DNA of 64,000 nucleotides from Candidatus Woesearchaeota archaeon (GTDB taxonomy: Archaea > Nanobdellota > Nanobdellia > Woesearchaeales > JABGXB01), in assembly GCA_018675975.1 (NCBI GenBank), contig JABGXB010000002.1:256098-320097 (forward strand), given 5' to 3'. This document shows, in pieces, positions 8,133 to 15,514 of the stretch. The translations under genes were made by a program, and so were the position numbers. The notes beneath the pieces were generated by a model. That model was not told the DNA's origin, searched no databases, and worked only from the letters and a program-made list of their open reading frames with translations. How positions within the stretch are numbered: the stretch's first letter is position 1; each line of letters opens with the position of its first letter.

Positions 8133-8719
8133 CTAAGGTCTTGAGTTGAATAGAACAATAAACCTTTATTATTTAAACGATAAAAATGAACGGGGATCTT
8201 ATCACTAAATAAATTTATTATATTTCCAGCATTCTTAATTAAAGTATCTAAATTTTTATCTTGATCTGATTTTTTATATTCTAAAGTCAATAAATTTTCT
8301 CTTGTATCCAAATCAGTAAAGGTTTGTTCACTAGTATAAACTCCCAATCTTCTTTTTAATAAAGAACTTGGATCTTCTGAACCAACAACACCTAATAAAT
8401 TCTTAAAAATTGATTCATTTAAATTTACAAATACCATTCCATCTCGAGTTATTAAATGCATATTCCATCCTGAAAATAAATCAACATCAGTATCACCATG
8501 TAAGAACTTAAAATGGTTTGTTTGTTTTTTCAGTTCAAGTGAAGTGTCATAATCCAAAAGAGGTCCCTTATTCCAAACATCAACAATAAATGCACCATAG
8601 GCTTGAATTTTATATGCATCACCAATTTTTAAATTACCCACAGATCTTTCAAATTCCTCTCTAGAATTGAATCCACTAAACCACTCTTCTTTTTTTGATA
8701 ATTCATAATTATTTTCCAT
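8129..8719 (-). CDS. Unknown protein, member 2 of a tandem paralogue pair
   Basis: This 196-residue protein is the paralogue of 7373-7966, with the same length and collinear motifs (AFIVDVW, FKFLHGDTDVDLF, HLITRDGMVFVNL, LLTLEY, GLLFYST). The two proteins have diverged far more than their upstream DNA. It lies 54 bases downstream of the tRNA-Thr gene on the same strand. A TATA-like TTATAAATAA in the spacer suggests its own promoter. No signal peptide or known catalytic motif is seen. The function is unknown. Confidence 0.75.
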   Translation of the reverse strand: MENNYELSKKEEWFSGFNSREEFERSVGNLKIGDAYKIQAYGAFIVDVWNKGPLLDYDTSLELKKQTNHFKFLHGDTDVDLFSGWNMHLITRDGMVFVNLNESIFKNLLGVVGSEDPSSLLKRRLGVYTSEQTFTDLDTRENLLTLEYKKSDQDKNLDTLIKNAGNIINLFSDKIPVHFYRLNNKGLLFYSTQDLS

Positions 8720-8784
8720 TTTATTTTAGTTGATTGATATTATTTATAATAATTGTTAACATTAAGAACATAAGCTCTTGGTGA
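8708..8784 (-). repeat. Direct repeat copy 2: start codon, promoter and tRNA-Thr 3' end
   Basis: This is the second copy of the 77-base block, offset by 753 bases from copy 1, with four mismatches all within 8755-8769. In this copy the block runs into the complete tRNA-Thr gene, so this is the ancestral arrangement and copy 1 the derived one. Confidence 0.9.
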
Positions 8785-8844
8785 GAATCGAACTCACGAC
8801 CTCTACCTTACCAAGGTAACGCTATACCACTAAGCCACAAGAGC
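8773..8844 (-). tRNA. tRNA-Thr (GGU anticodon)
   Basis: The minus strand folds into a full cloverleaf: acceptor GCTCTTG/CAAGAGC, a D arm with AGTGGTA, anticodon stem TTACC/GGTAG around the loop TTGGTAA (anticodon GGT), T arm GTGAG-TTCGATT-CTCAC and discriminator U73. There is no intron. The last bases are duplicated at 8021-8030. tRNA-Leu lies 16 bases upstream on the same strand, so the two are probably cotranscribed. Confidence 0.93.
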
Positions 8845-8860
8845 AGAAATATAAAAAAAG

Positions 8861-8945
8861 TGAGAGGGATGGGATTCGAACCCACGAACACCAAAGTGAC
8901 AGGATCTTAAGTCCTGCGCATTTGACCAGACTTTGCTACCCTCTC
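8861..8945 (-). tRNA. tRNA-Leu (UAA anticodon)
   Basis: The minus strand gives a class II tRNA of 85 bases: acceptor GAGAGGG/CCCTCTC, anticodon stem CAGGA/TCCTG around CTTAAGA (anticodon TAA), a long variable arm, T loop TTCGAAT and discriminator A73. No intron is present. It is the upstream partner of tRNA-Thr. Confidence 0.93.
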
Positions 8946-9041
8946 AAGGGTAATTATGCAAATTTATATTACATTTATAAAATTAACTACGATCAAAACA
9001 ATAATAAACAAATTAATAAATTAAGTTGAATAAAAAACATC

Positions 9042-9386
9042 ATGGATCAAATTATTGAACAAACAAATAATAGAATTGAAAATATTGAAACTGAATCAAA
9101 AGATACATCAATATATTTTAATCAATTAGAAAATAGTTTTGAAAATTTTATAAATATTTCAAAAAAAAAATTAAAATTATTAAATGAAGATTTATTTGAA
9201 TATAAAAAAAAATTAAATAGAATTAAAATTGAGTCACAAGTAATAATTAAGAGTATTCAAAACAAAGGAAAATTTGAAGACTTAAATAAACTAAAAAGTT
9301 TAATTGAAAAATTACAAATTGAATCGCTTGCAACAATAAAAGATTTAGATAAAAAAATAGATGATATTAAAAAAGGTTATCAATAA
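9042..9386 (+). CDS. Small coiled-coil protein
   Basis: This 114-residue protein is almost entirely charged heptad-like helix (for example LNEDLFEYKKKLNRIKIES and LKSLIEKLQIESLATIKDL), with no signal or membrane segment. The family is not recognised. A partial copy of codons 14-46 survives at 8031-8132, showing that the gene existed when the neighbouring segment was duplicated. It is followed after 32 bases by the ZPR1 gene on the same strand, but no functional link is known. Confidence 0.65.
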   Translation: MDQIIEQTNNRIENIETESKDTSIYFNQLENSFENFINISKKKLKLLNEDLFEYKKKLNRIKIESQVIIKSIQNKGKFEDLNKLKSLIEKLQIESLATIKDLDKKIDDIKKGYQ

Positions 9387-9418
9387 CATTTTTAAATTAA
9401 TTATAATATTCATTTTAT

Positions 9419-9967
9419 ATGACTCAAGAAACAACACCTGAAACAATGGGTGAACAAACGTGTCCAATGTGTTTAAAACCGAGTTTATCACTTTGTGAAT
9501 TTTCAAAAGATATACCTTTTTTTGGTGTAACTTATTTTTTTTCAATGAATTGCGATAATTGTCAATACTATAAAAGTGATTTAGAATCTGCTGAAGAAAA
9601 AGAACCATCCAAATATACAATTAATATAAATAAAGATGATTTGAATATAAGAATTGTTAGAAGCTCATATTCAACAGTTAAAATTCCTACACTTAAAATG
9701 GATATAAAACCAGGTCCAAGCTCAAATGGATATATAAGTAATATTGAGGGAATCATAAATAGGTTCACAAAAATATTAGAACAAATAAGAGATGGAAGTG
9801 AAGATAAATCCGCAAGAAAAAGTGTTAAAAATCAATTAAAAAAAATATCTGATTTTAAATTTGGAACACAAGAATTAAAAATTATAATTGAAGATCCAAC
9901 TGGAAATTCTATGATTATTTCTCCTAAAGCTGTAAAAGAAAAATTAAAAGTAAAAAAAACTAAATAG
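9419..9967 (+). CDS. ZPR1-type zinc finger protein
   Basis: This 182-residue protein is a single ZPR1 module. An N-terminal zinc finger is formed by C15-x2-C18 (TCPMC) and a second C-x2-C near residue 44 (MNCDNCQYY). A double-stranded beta-helix domain follows, with the family motifs IVRSSYSTVKIPTL and ISNIEGIINRF. Eukaryotic ZPR1 is a dedicated chaperone of the elongation factor eEF1A, and archaeal homologues are presumed related. The 3' end overlaps the convergent rpl10e gene by 8 bases. Confidence 0.9.
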   Translation: MTQETTPETMGEQTCPMCLKPSLSLCEFSKDIPFFGVTYFFSMNCDNCQYYKSDLESAEEKEPSKYTININKDDLNIRIVRSSYSTVKIPTLKMDIKPGPSSNGYISNIEGIINRFTKILEQIRDGSEDKSARKSVKNQLKKISDFKFGTQELKIIIEDPTGNSMIISPKAVKEKLKVKKTK

Positions 9968-10481
9968 CTCTAACTTCTATTTTCCAAGAATTTGGTAATT
10001 TATGAGAAAATCTTTTTAATGCTGTTTTAGCAAAAACTATATTATTAGAACTTGTTCTTACTTCAGCAACTACTTTACCTTTTTTAACTTGAGCAGCTCT
10101 TGAAAGAGATTTCCCAAAAGAATGTTTCATTCCAGATGAAGTACGATCGGCACCAGCTCCAGAAGCTAATCTATTTTCTCTTAAAATATGATGTGCATAA
10201 AGTCTAATATGAAATTTATATTCTTCTCTACCTGCATTTACTTCTAAATATTTATTACAAGATTGACGTGCAGCTTCAATAGCATTATGTCTTATTTGTA
10301 AATCAGTTTCACTAACTAATTTGACAATATATAAAAATTCTTTTTTCTGATTACCCATAACATATCTAATAACTTTATTGTGAGGATTAGCACGAACAAA
10401 AGATTTATTTCTAAATTTTGATTTTCTAGTATATGGTCTTTCCAATCTTCTATATGTAACGAATTTTCTTAATTTTGCCAT
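9960..10481 (-). CDS. rpl10e: 50S ribosomal protein L10e (uL16)
   Basis: This 173-residue protein is archaeal L10e, the uL16 family member that sits near the peptidyl-transferase centre and the tRNA corridor. It opens RKFVTYRRLERPYTRKS, contains NPHNKVIRYVMGN and IRLYAHHILRENRLA, and has the family glycine-rich GAGADRTSSGMKHSFGK loop (positions 116-133). The length is normal. It stands alone between unrelated genes, as is common for L10e in archaea. The 3' end overlaps the convergent ZPR1 gene by 8 bases. Confidence 0.95.
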   Translation of the reverse strand: MAKLRKFVTYRRLERPYTRKSKFRNKSFVRANPHNKVIRYVMGNQKKEFLYIVKLVSETDLQIRHNAIEAARQSCNKYLEVNAGREEYKFHIRLYAHHILRENRLASGAGADRTSSGMKHSFGKSLSRAAQVKKGKVVAEVRTSSNNIVFAKTALKRFSHKLPNSWKIEVRAI

Positions 10482-10553
10482 TTTATCGTATTTAACGGGA
10501 AAGCTTTTGCTTTATAAACATTACTAGATTTTATAAGATAATTAATTCGTTAA

Positions 10554-11210
10554 TTATTGTGATACAATTAATTGTAATAAATCATTTTGATATTGCAATC
10601 CCTCTAATTTAATAGTTTCATTTAAAATTAAACTTGGTGCTTGTGTAATATTATAATAATCAATTAAATAATTTATTAAATATTCATCTTTAAAATCAAT
10701 ATCCAAATTAATTGCAACAACTTGTTTATGAGTTTCCATTAATTCTTGAATAATAAAACCTTGTCGTTCACTAATTTGATCGTCTGCTTTAAAAAAGAAA
10801 ATAATTGGCAGATATCCACCGTCACACTTTTCATTTAATTCTAAAATTTGGGAATAATAATTTAATTCTAATAAAAAAAAATTTCTTTTTAATAAATCAA
10901 ATTCATCTTTTTTAAATAATGTTAATGCACCAAAAGAAGTCATTTCACGACCAATATCCCTCATATCAGTACTTAAATTAATTAATTTATTATTTATATC
11001 AAAACAAAAATCAGTATCAAAAGTATTCAAAAATTCTTTTTCAAGAATTAAAAAATCAGAATTCATTACATGATTATTAAAATTATCATCTAAAACATTT
11101 AATCGTATAAAATCTAAACCGTGAGCTGCAACTAAACCTAATGCAAATATACTAATTGTTAAAAATAAACTAGTAATAAGAACTCTTATGTTATCAGAAC
11201 CAGATGTCAT
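10554..11210 (-). CDS. Membrane-anchored thioredoxin-fold-like protein lacking CxxC (paralogue A)
   Basis: This 218-residue protein has one N-terminal transmembrane helix (about residues 9-29), a helical stalk and a C-terminal thioredoxin-like domain. The domain contains a core strand LPIIFFFKAD, helix residues RQGFIIQELM and a cis-proline-like TQAPSLILN. Where a catalytic CxxC would be expected the sequence reads ADDQISERQG, so no redox pair is present. Two cysteines (FCFDI in the stalk and EKCDGGY before the core strand) are shared with the paralogue at 11207-11836 and could form a structural disulfide. It overlaps that gene by 4 bases, in an operon with the GT2 gene. Confidence 0.6.
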   Translation of the reverse strand: MTSGSDNIRVLITSLFLTISIFALGLVAAHGLDFIRLNVLDDNFNNHVMNSDFLILEKEFLNTFDTDFCFDINNKLINLSTDMRDIGREMTSFGALTLFKKDEFDLLKRNFFLLELNYYSQILELNEKCDGGYLPIIFFFKADDQISERQGFIIQELMETHKQVVAINLDIDFKDEYLINYLIDYYNITQAPSLILNETIKLEGLQYQNDLLQLIVSQ

Positions 11211-11836
11211 TTTAAATTAGATTCAATTATTTCATATTCAGAAAAACCATTAAGTACAGTATTATAATTAATTACTAAACTTGGTGTATCTTCAACATCA
11301 TAAAAAGTTTCAAAAAAAATTAATTCTTCTGCATAACCATATTCAATTGCAAAAACTTTTGCACCATAATTATTTACAATTTCATCCAATACAAAACCTT
11401 GTTTTTTTGAAACAGAATTGTCAGCATAAAAAAATATTATTATTGGACTGTCATAATTACATTCTTGTTTAATATTATAAATAGTTAAATATGCTTTTAT
11501 TTGCATTAAATTATATCTTTTTTTTAATAAGTAAAAATTATCATCAAATTCATTTGTTTTTTCTTTTTGATCTAGAAAAGATCCAAGTTTGAATAATTCA
11601 TTAAATAATAAATCAACTCTAGTATTCATTTTACTGCAGTCTTCTTTAATAAGAGATTTAATTAAATTTTGTTCAACATTATAGGATTGACTATCAAGTT
11701 CAATTTTTTTTATTAGTTTATCATATTCATCAAACTCAATTGTAACACTATATCTTCCAATAAAAATTCCACAAATAAAAAATACAAGTAGAAAAATTAA
11801 AATAATACTAAAAAAGTGTCTTTCTTTTTTTACCAT
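11207..11836 (-). CDS. Membrane-anchored thioredoxin-fold-like protein lacking CxxC (paralogue B)
   Basis: This 209-residue protein is the paralogue of 10554-11210. Residues 9-28 are a transmembrane helix, followed by a helical stalk with a conserved cysteine (EDCSKM) and a thioredoxin-like domain starting SPIIIFFYAD. The expected CxxC position reads ADNSVSKKQG, again without cysteines, and a TPSLVIN cis-proline motif follows. A second conserved cysteine (KQECNYD) precedes the core strand. The start overlaps the GT2 stop by 7 bases and the stop overlaps paralogue A by 4 bases, so the three are one operon. A binding or structural role is more likely than disulfide exchange; this is inference. 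Confidence 0.6.
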   Translation of the reverse strand: MVKKERHFFSIILIFLLVFFICGIFIGRYSVTIEFDEYDKLIKKIELDSQSYNVEQNLIKSLIKEDCSKMNTRVDLLFNELFKLGSFLDQKEKTNEFDDNFYLLKKRYNLMQIKAYLTIYNIKQECNYDSPIIIFFYADNSVSKKQGFVLDEIVNNYGAKVFAIEYGYAEELIFFETFYDVEDTPSLVINYNTVLNGFSEYEIIESNLK

Positions 11837-13065
11837 TTTTTCTTAAATTTAAATACTTCATAAAATATGGCAGCCACCCAATGTATAAATGTTATGTATG
11901 GGTATACAAAAATATAAATCATAAAGCTCAAGGGATAATATAGGGCTTTTTCGCTATTCATTTTGTGAGCCAGGTAAATTGTAATTAATGTAATTAATGT
12001 TGCAAATAACAAAGGTATAACTAAAAATAAATCTTGATTTAATAAAAAGTTTTTTAATGACACACTTGAAAATATATAATTAAAAATATAATTGTCAATT
12101 AAATATACCCTTAAAACAAATTCATATAAATTAAAAATTAAATTAAATATAATCCAACCCACTCCAAATACCAAAAGGAATATACCTATTATATTTACAG
12201 GCATTTGAAATAATCCAAAAGCTGAATATTTTTTATTCAAGAACATATTTTTATATTTCCAATTACAAATAATAAATCCCCTAAACCACCGTATTCTCTG
12301 TTTCCATATATTATAAAAATTATTTGGTACATTTGTATATGTAATTGCATTTTTTTCTATTATTGTTTTAAAACCATAATATTTAAGCCTCATGGCTATT
12401 TCAAAATCTTCGGTCATAGAATTTGAATCAAAACCACCTATTTTTTTTAATAAGTTTTTTTTGTAAACACTTAGCACCCCATGACCAATAACTAAAGTTC
12501 CTATATCACTCATAATTTTTCTTGCAAAAATAGATAATAGATATTCAATCCATTGAATTTTTTCATAAAAAGTATTAGGTTTATTTACTTTTATTGAACT
12601 AATAACAGAACCAATAGTTTCGTCATTAAAATTTGATATAATTTCTTTTAATGAATTCTTTGATACTAACGAATCAGCATCAACACAAGAAAAATATTCA
12701 AATTTTGAAGTTCTTAATGCTAAATTTAATGCAGAGGATTTCCCACCATTAGACTTATTTACCAATTTAATATTTTTATTTTTTAATTCAAGTATAATCT
12801 TTTTTACAATATTTAAACTATTGTCAGTACTACCATCATTTACAATAATAATTTCTAATTTGTCTTTAGGATAATCTAAATCATTAACAGAAGTAATTGT
12901 TTTTTTAATTGAATCTTCTTCATTATATACTGGAATACAAATAGTAATACCTGGCCACTCTAATATATCTTTTTTCTTTTTATCCAAACTAATTAAATAA
13001 AAACTTAGCCATACAATTGATAAATATAAGGATATAAAAATAATTATTAATATTAAGTATTGCAT
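11830..13065 (-). CDS. Membrane glycosyltransferase, GT2 family
   Basis: This 411-residue processive-type GT2 enzyme has an N-terminal membrane helix (2-25), a catalytic domain and about four C-terminal helices (from 275). The nucleotide-sugar site is seen in ICIPVYNEED and VNDGSTDNS (Asp77), the metal-binding DxD as VDAD near 130, the catalytic base in TEDFEIAMRL near 219, and the processivity motif QRIRW near 256-260. This set is shared with cellulose, chitin, hyaluronan and poly-GlcNAc synthases. The likely role is synthesis or export of a surface polysaccharide; the sugar cannot be inferred. It is the first gene of an operon with two membrane-anchored thioredoxin-like proteins. Confidence 0.9.
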   Translation of the reverse strand: MQYLILIIIFISLYLSIVWLSFYLISLDKKKKDILEWPGITICIPVYNEEDSIKKTITSVNDLDYPKDKLEIIIVNDGSTDNSLNIVKKIILELKNKNIKLVNKSNGGKSSALNLALRTSKFEYFSCVDADSLVSKNSLKEIISNFNDETIGSVISSIKVNKPNTFYEKIQWIEYLLSIFARKIMSDIGTLVIGHGVLSVYKKNLLKKIGGFDSNSMTEDFEIAMRLKYYGFKTIIEKNAITYTNVPNNFYNIWKQRIRWFRGFIICNWKYKNMFLNKKYSAFGLFQMPVNIIGIFLLVFGVGWIIFNLIFNLYEFVLRVYLIDNYIFNYIFSSVSLKNFLLNQDLFLVIPLLFATLITLITIYLAHKMNSEKALYYPLSFMIYIFVYPYITFIHWVAAIFYEVFKFKKKW

Positions 13066-13213
13066 AATATCAATAGTAAAATCATAAAATTATAAAACTA
13101 TCTAGATGACATTAATAAGTAAATTTAAATAAAACTGAAGCAATATATAGTTTACAGATTATAAAAGCTTTTAAAAATCTCGATATTAAAACAAACATTA
13201 AGAGGAAAAAAAT

Positions 13214-13639
13214 ATGAATTTTTTTGATTCACTAAAAGACAAAGTTTCGCAAACATTCAAGGGTAACCCAAATAAAGATGATTATGAATTATCAGGTGAA
13301 TCCACACCAGATGAATACTTAGAAGTAGGTGGCGGTTTTGAAGAACATGAAAAAAGTACCAGTAATGTTATAATAAGGCCGTTTATTTTGGTTGATTTTG
13401 AAGATATAAAAGACATTTTACAGTCATTGAGAGAAGGAAATACTATTTGTCTAATTAATATTAAGCCACTTAAAGAAAAAGATATGATTGAACTAAAAAG
13501 AGCAATTAATAAGTTAAGAAAAACTTGTGATGCAATTGGCGGAGATATTGCTGGTTTTGGGGATGAAAATTGGGTTGTTGTAACTCCAAAAATGGCTGAA
13601 ATCTATAAAAGTAAACAAATGGAATACTTTGAAGAATAA
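13214..13639 (+). CDS. sepF: SepF-like cell division protein
   Basis: This 141-residue protein matches archaeal SepF, the membrane anchor of FtsZ. The N terminus MNFFDSLKDKVSQTFKG is an amphipathic membrane-targeting helix, followed by an acidic linker and the SepF core from about 52: NVIIRPFILVDFEDI, a glycine-containing turn near REGNTICLINIKPL, and the DAIGGDIAGFGDENWVVVTP strand-loop-strand. A GAGG ribosome binding site precedes the ATG. No ftsZ is in the window. A short histone-fold protein follows 68 bases downstream on the same strand. Confidence 0.92.
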   Translation: MNFFDSLKDKVSQTFKGNPNKDDYELSGESTPDEYLEVGGGFEEHEKSTSNVIIRPFILVDFEDIKDILQSLREGNTICLINIKPLKEKDMIELKRAINKLRKTCDAIGGDIAGFGDENWVVVTPKMAEIYKSKQMEYFEE

Positions 13640-13707
13640 TATTCTAGATCAAAAGCTTTAAAAATTGATAAATGTATTTTTTGATATAAGAAATAAGAGG
13701 TATAATT

Positions 13708-13872
13708 ATGGAAAATTTAATTAACAAGTCAAAAATAAAAGAAACTACAGACTTAAATGTTGCATCAGACTTTTATGAACATTTAAATAAAGTTCTACAC
13801 GAATTGATTCAAAAAGCTTCTGAAAGAGCTAAAGCTAATGGAAGAAAAACATTAAAACCTATGGATCTTTAA
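13708..13872 (+). CDS. Short histone-fold protein (DUF1931-like)
   Basis: This 54-residue protein resembles the minimal histone-fold proteins of the DUF1931/archaeal histone group. After NKSKIKET comes a first helix VASDFYEHLNKVLHELIQKASERA, a NGRKT loop and a closing KPMDL, the typical loop-2 layout of histone folds. It is shorter than canonical archaeal histones (65-70 residues) and seems to lack the third helix. A ribosome binding site AGAGG lies 10 bases before the ATG. It could be a chromatin protein or a transcription-factor-like dimer. It is encoded just after sepF. Confidence 0.75.
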   Translation: MENLINKSKIKETTDLNVASDFYEHLNKVLHELIQKASERAKANGRKTLKPMDL

Positions 13873-13888
13873 TTTTTTAATATTATTT

Positions 13889-14362
13889 TTAATTTTTTTT
13901 TATAATTTCTTTATACAAAATCACTATTACTGAAATAGTAATTAATATATCTGCAAAATTAAATATATTAAAAGTATAAAAAAAAACTTTTAATGAAAAC
14001 ATATCCATAACATAACCAAAAAAAATTCTGTCTAATAGATTACCCATAGCTCCCGCATTTAATATTAATAACCAAAAACCATATTCTTTAATATAATCGT
14101 AAAATAAAATTTGTATTAAGAAAAATATAATTGTAATTATAATAAATAAATTAATATAACCTCCAAAAAGACCAAAAGAAATTCCAGTATTTTTTACATA
14201 AAAAATATTAAATTCAAATATATTTGTATTAATTAAATTTAATATTTTATTTTCTGTAAAAATTTTAATTACTCTATCAATTAAAACTAAAAAAATAAAA
14301 TAAATAAAGAATTTAATTTGAAATATTTTTTTTATATTAGATTTAAGTATATCTAAATTCAT
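13889..14362 (-). CDS. lspA: Lipoprotein signal peptidase (LspA, signal peptidase II)
   Basis: This protein of about 157 residues has four transmembrane helices and both catalytic-aspartate blocks of LspA: GNLLDRIFFGYVMDM and FNFADILI. The conserved FYVKNTGISFGLF block precedes them. The enzyme is an intramembrane aspartyl protease that removes signal peptides of prolipoproteins. The start is uncertain: ATG at 14362 is used here, with ATG at 14386 or TTG at 14392 also possible. The upstream end overlaps the 3' end of the gene at 14343-14810. Two proteins with lipobox-like signal peptides lie at 30065-31099 and 56871-57341. Confidence 0.88.
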   Translation of the reverse strand: MNLDILKSNIKKIFQIKFFIYFIFLVLIDRVIKIFTENKILNLINTNIFEFNIFYVKNTGISFGLFGGYINLFIIITIIFFLIQILFYDYIKEYGFWLLILNAGAMGNLLDRIFFGYVMDMFSLKVFFYTFNIFNFADILITISVIVILYKEIIKKN

Positions 14363-14810
14363 TTCCTTTATTTTTTTTAAGATCATTTTCAAGTTTGTCT
14401 AATTTAGAATTAATTAAATCTAAATATGCCCTCATAGCATCTAATTTCATATTAATAGTTTGAAAATTCATATGATCATCTTGTTGATTTTTTATATGAT
14501 TTGAACCTGAAAAAAAGTTTTTATTTGCATCATTACGAATGGGACCATTCATATCAACATCATTTTGATTATTTATTTCATCATGTGAATTTAAATTATC
14601 ATTAAAATTTTGATTATTTGTATTGTGACCATCTACATTGTTCAAATTATTTGAATATTGATCATCGTGTTGATTATTATTATGGACATTATCGTTTTGC
14701 ATTTCATTATTTTCATTATGATAGTCCTTATTTAAATCATCAGAACCAAAATTTAATTCATCAAAATCATCTTCTTTTTTCCAAAATTTTAATTTATCTA
14801 CAAATGACAT
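14343..14810 (-). CDS. Asn/Asp-rich low-complexity protein with coiled-coil end
   Basis: This 155-residue protein has three parts. The N terminus MSFVDKLKFWKKEDDFDEL resembles a membrane-targeting amphipathic helix. Residues 25-115 are a disordered linker of mostly Asn, Asp, Gln and His. Residues 116-150 form a coiled coil (INMKLDAMRAYLDLINSKL). A GAGG ribosome binding site precedes the ATG, which follows the stop of 14812-15510 by one base. The architecture (membrane-binding end, linker, oligomerisation helix) recalls division or scaffold proteins, and SepF is encoded about 1 kb away, but no function is established. Confidence 0.65.
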   Translation of the reverse strand: MSFVDKLKFWKKEDDFDELNFGSDDLNKDYHNENNEMQNDNVHNNNQHDDQYSNNLNNVDGHNTNNQNFNDNLNSHDEINNQNDVDMNGPIRNDANKNFFSGSNHIKNQQDDHMNFQTINMKLDAMRAYLDLINSKLDKLENDLKKNKGNEFRYT

Positions 14811-14811
14811 C

Positions 14812-15510
14812 TTAATAATCCTCTATTGTTTTTTTAAACAAATTAATTTTTGCTCTTATTTTTGTTAATATATTTGGATCTGCATAACCTTTAACTGCAT
14901 TTTTATATAATTGTTCAAGGTTTTCAATTTTATCTTTCAATTCTATTATTTTAAAATCTTCATTACCCAAATGCTTACTCATTTTTTTTTCAATATGATT
15001 TATTCTATGTTTTCTTTCTTTTGTTTCAGTAATTACTTTATTATGATTATCGATTATTTGTAACATTAAATTTTCTAATTTATCCAATCTATTTTGCAAA
15101 CCACTTGCCTTATGTTCCCTTATTTTTTTAATATTATTTACGTGATTATCTACATTTAATATATTAGAATTTAATTTTCGAATTATATCCGTTTTATATT
15201 TTTCATTATGTTCTATATCTTTAATTTCTATCTTCCCTAATACTTGAGCTAAATTTTGTTCAAATTGATTTATTTTTTCAATTTCACTCTCAATATTATT
15301 ATTAGATTCTTGCAAAATTTCTAAATTAAATTTATTTGTTTGAACACCATCATAAATATCTTTTAATTCTTTTTTTACTAAATTCCAATCTGATGGTTTA
15401 GTTAAAGATTGTTGTTTATCTTCTTTAAAAACAGTTTTAAAAAATTTATCTTTTTTTTCTAAACCCTTAACTACGTGTCCAAAAAATTTTCTTACATGTT
15501 TAGCTGCCAT
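14812..15510 (-). CDS. Coiled-coil protein
   Basis: Starting at ATG 15510 (MAAKHVRKFFGHVVKG) this protein has 232 residues; an upstream in-frame ATG at 15543 would overlap the previous gene. After a basic amphipathic N terminus the rest is predicted helix with heptad repeats (IEKINQFEQNLAQVLGKIEI, LQNRLDKLENLMLQIIDNH). There is no membrane segment. It is the middle gene of a tight three-gene run with 15515-16171 and 14343-14810. The family is not identified, and a structural or scaffold role is the simplest reading. Confidence 0.65.
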   Translation of the reverse strand: MAAKHVRKFFGHVVKGLEKKDKFFKTVFKEDKQQSLTKPSDWNLVKKELKDIYDGVQTNKFNLEILQESNNNIESEIEKINQFEQNLAQVLGKIEIKDIEHNEKYKTDIIRKLNSNILNVDNHVNNIKKIREHKASGLQNRLDKLENLMLQIIDNHNKVITETKERKHRINHIEKKMSKHLGNEDFKIIELKDKIENLEQLYKNAVKGYADPNILTKIRAKINLFKKTIEDY

Positions 15511-15514
15511 ATTA

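Noticed and set aside
7955-8784. Attachment sites of an integrated element at the tRNA-Thr 3' end
   Set aside because: The direct repeat with a tRNA tail looks like attL/attR, but the segment between holds only a paralogue and a gene remnant, no integrase or mobile genes, and the repeat extends into coding sequence.
13889-14392. TTG at 14392 as lspA start
   Set aside because: It lengthens the protein with basic residues inside the upstream gene and lacks a ribosome binding site; an ATG further in is preferred, though not certain.
14618-14815. Plus-strand open frame rich in His and Tyr
   Set aside because: It is the complement of the Asn/Asp-rich linker of the minus-strand gene; composition is explained by that repeat-like sequence.
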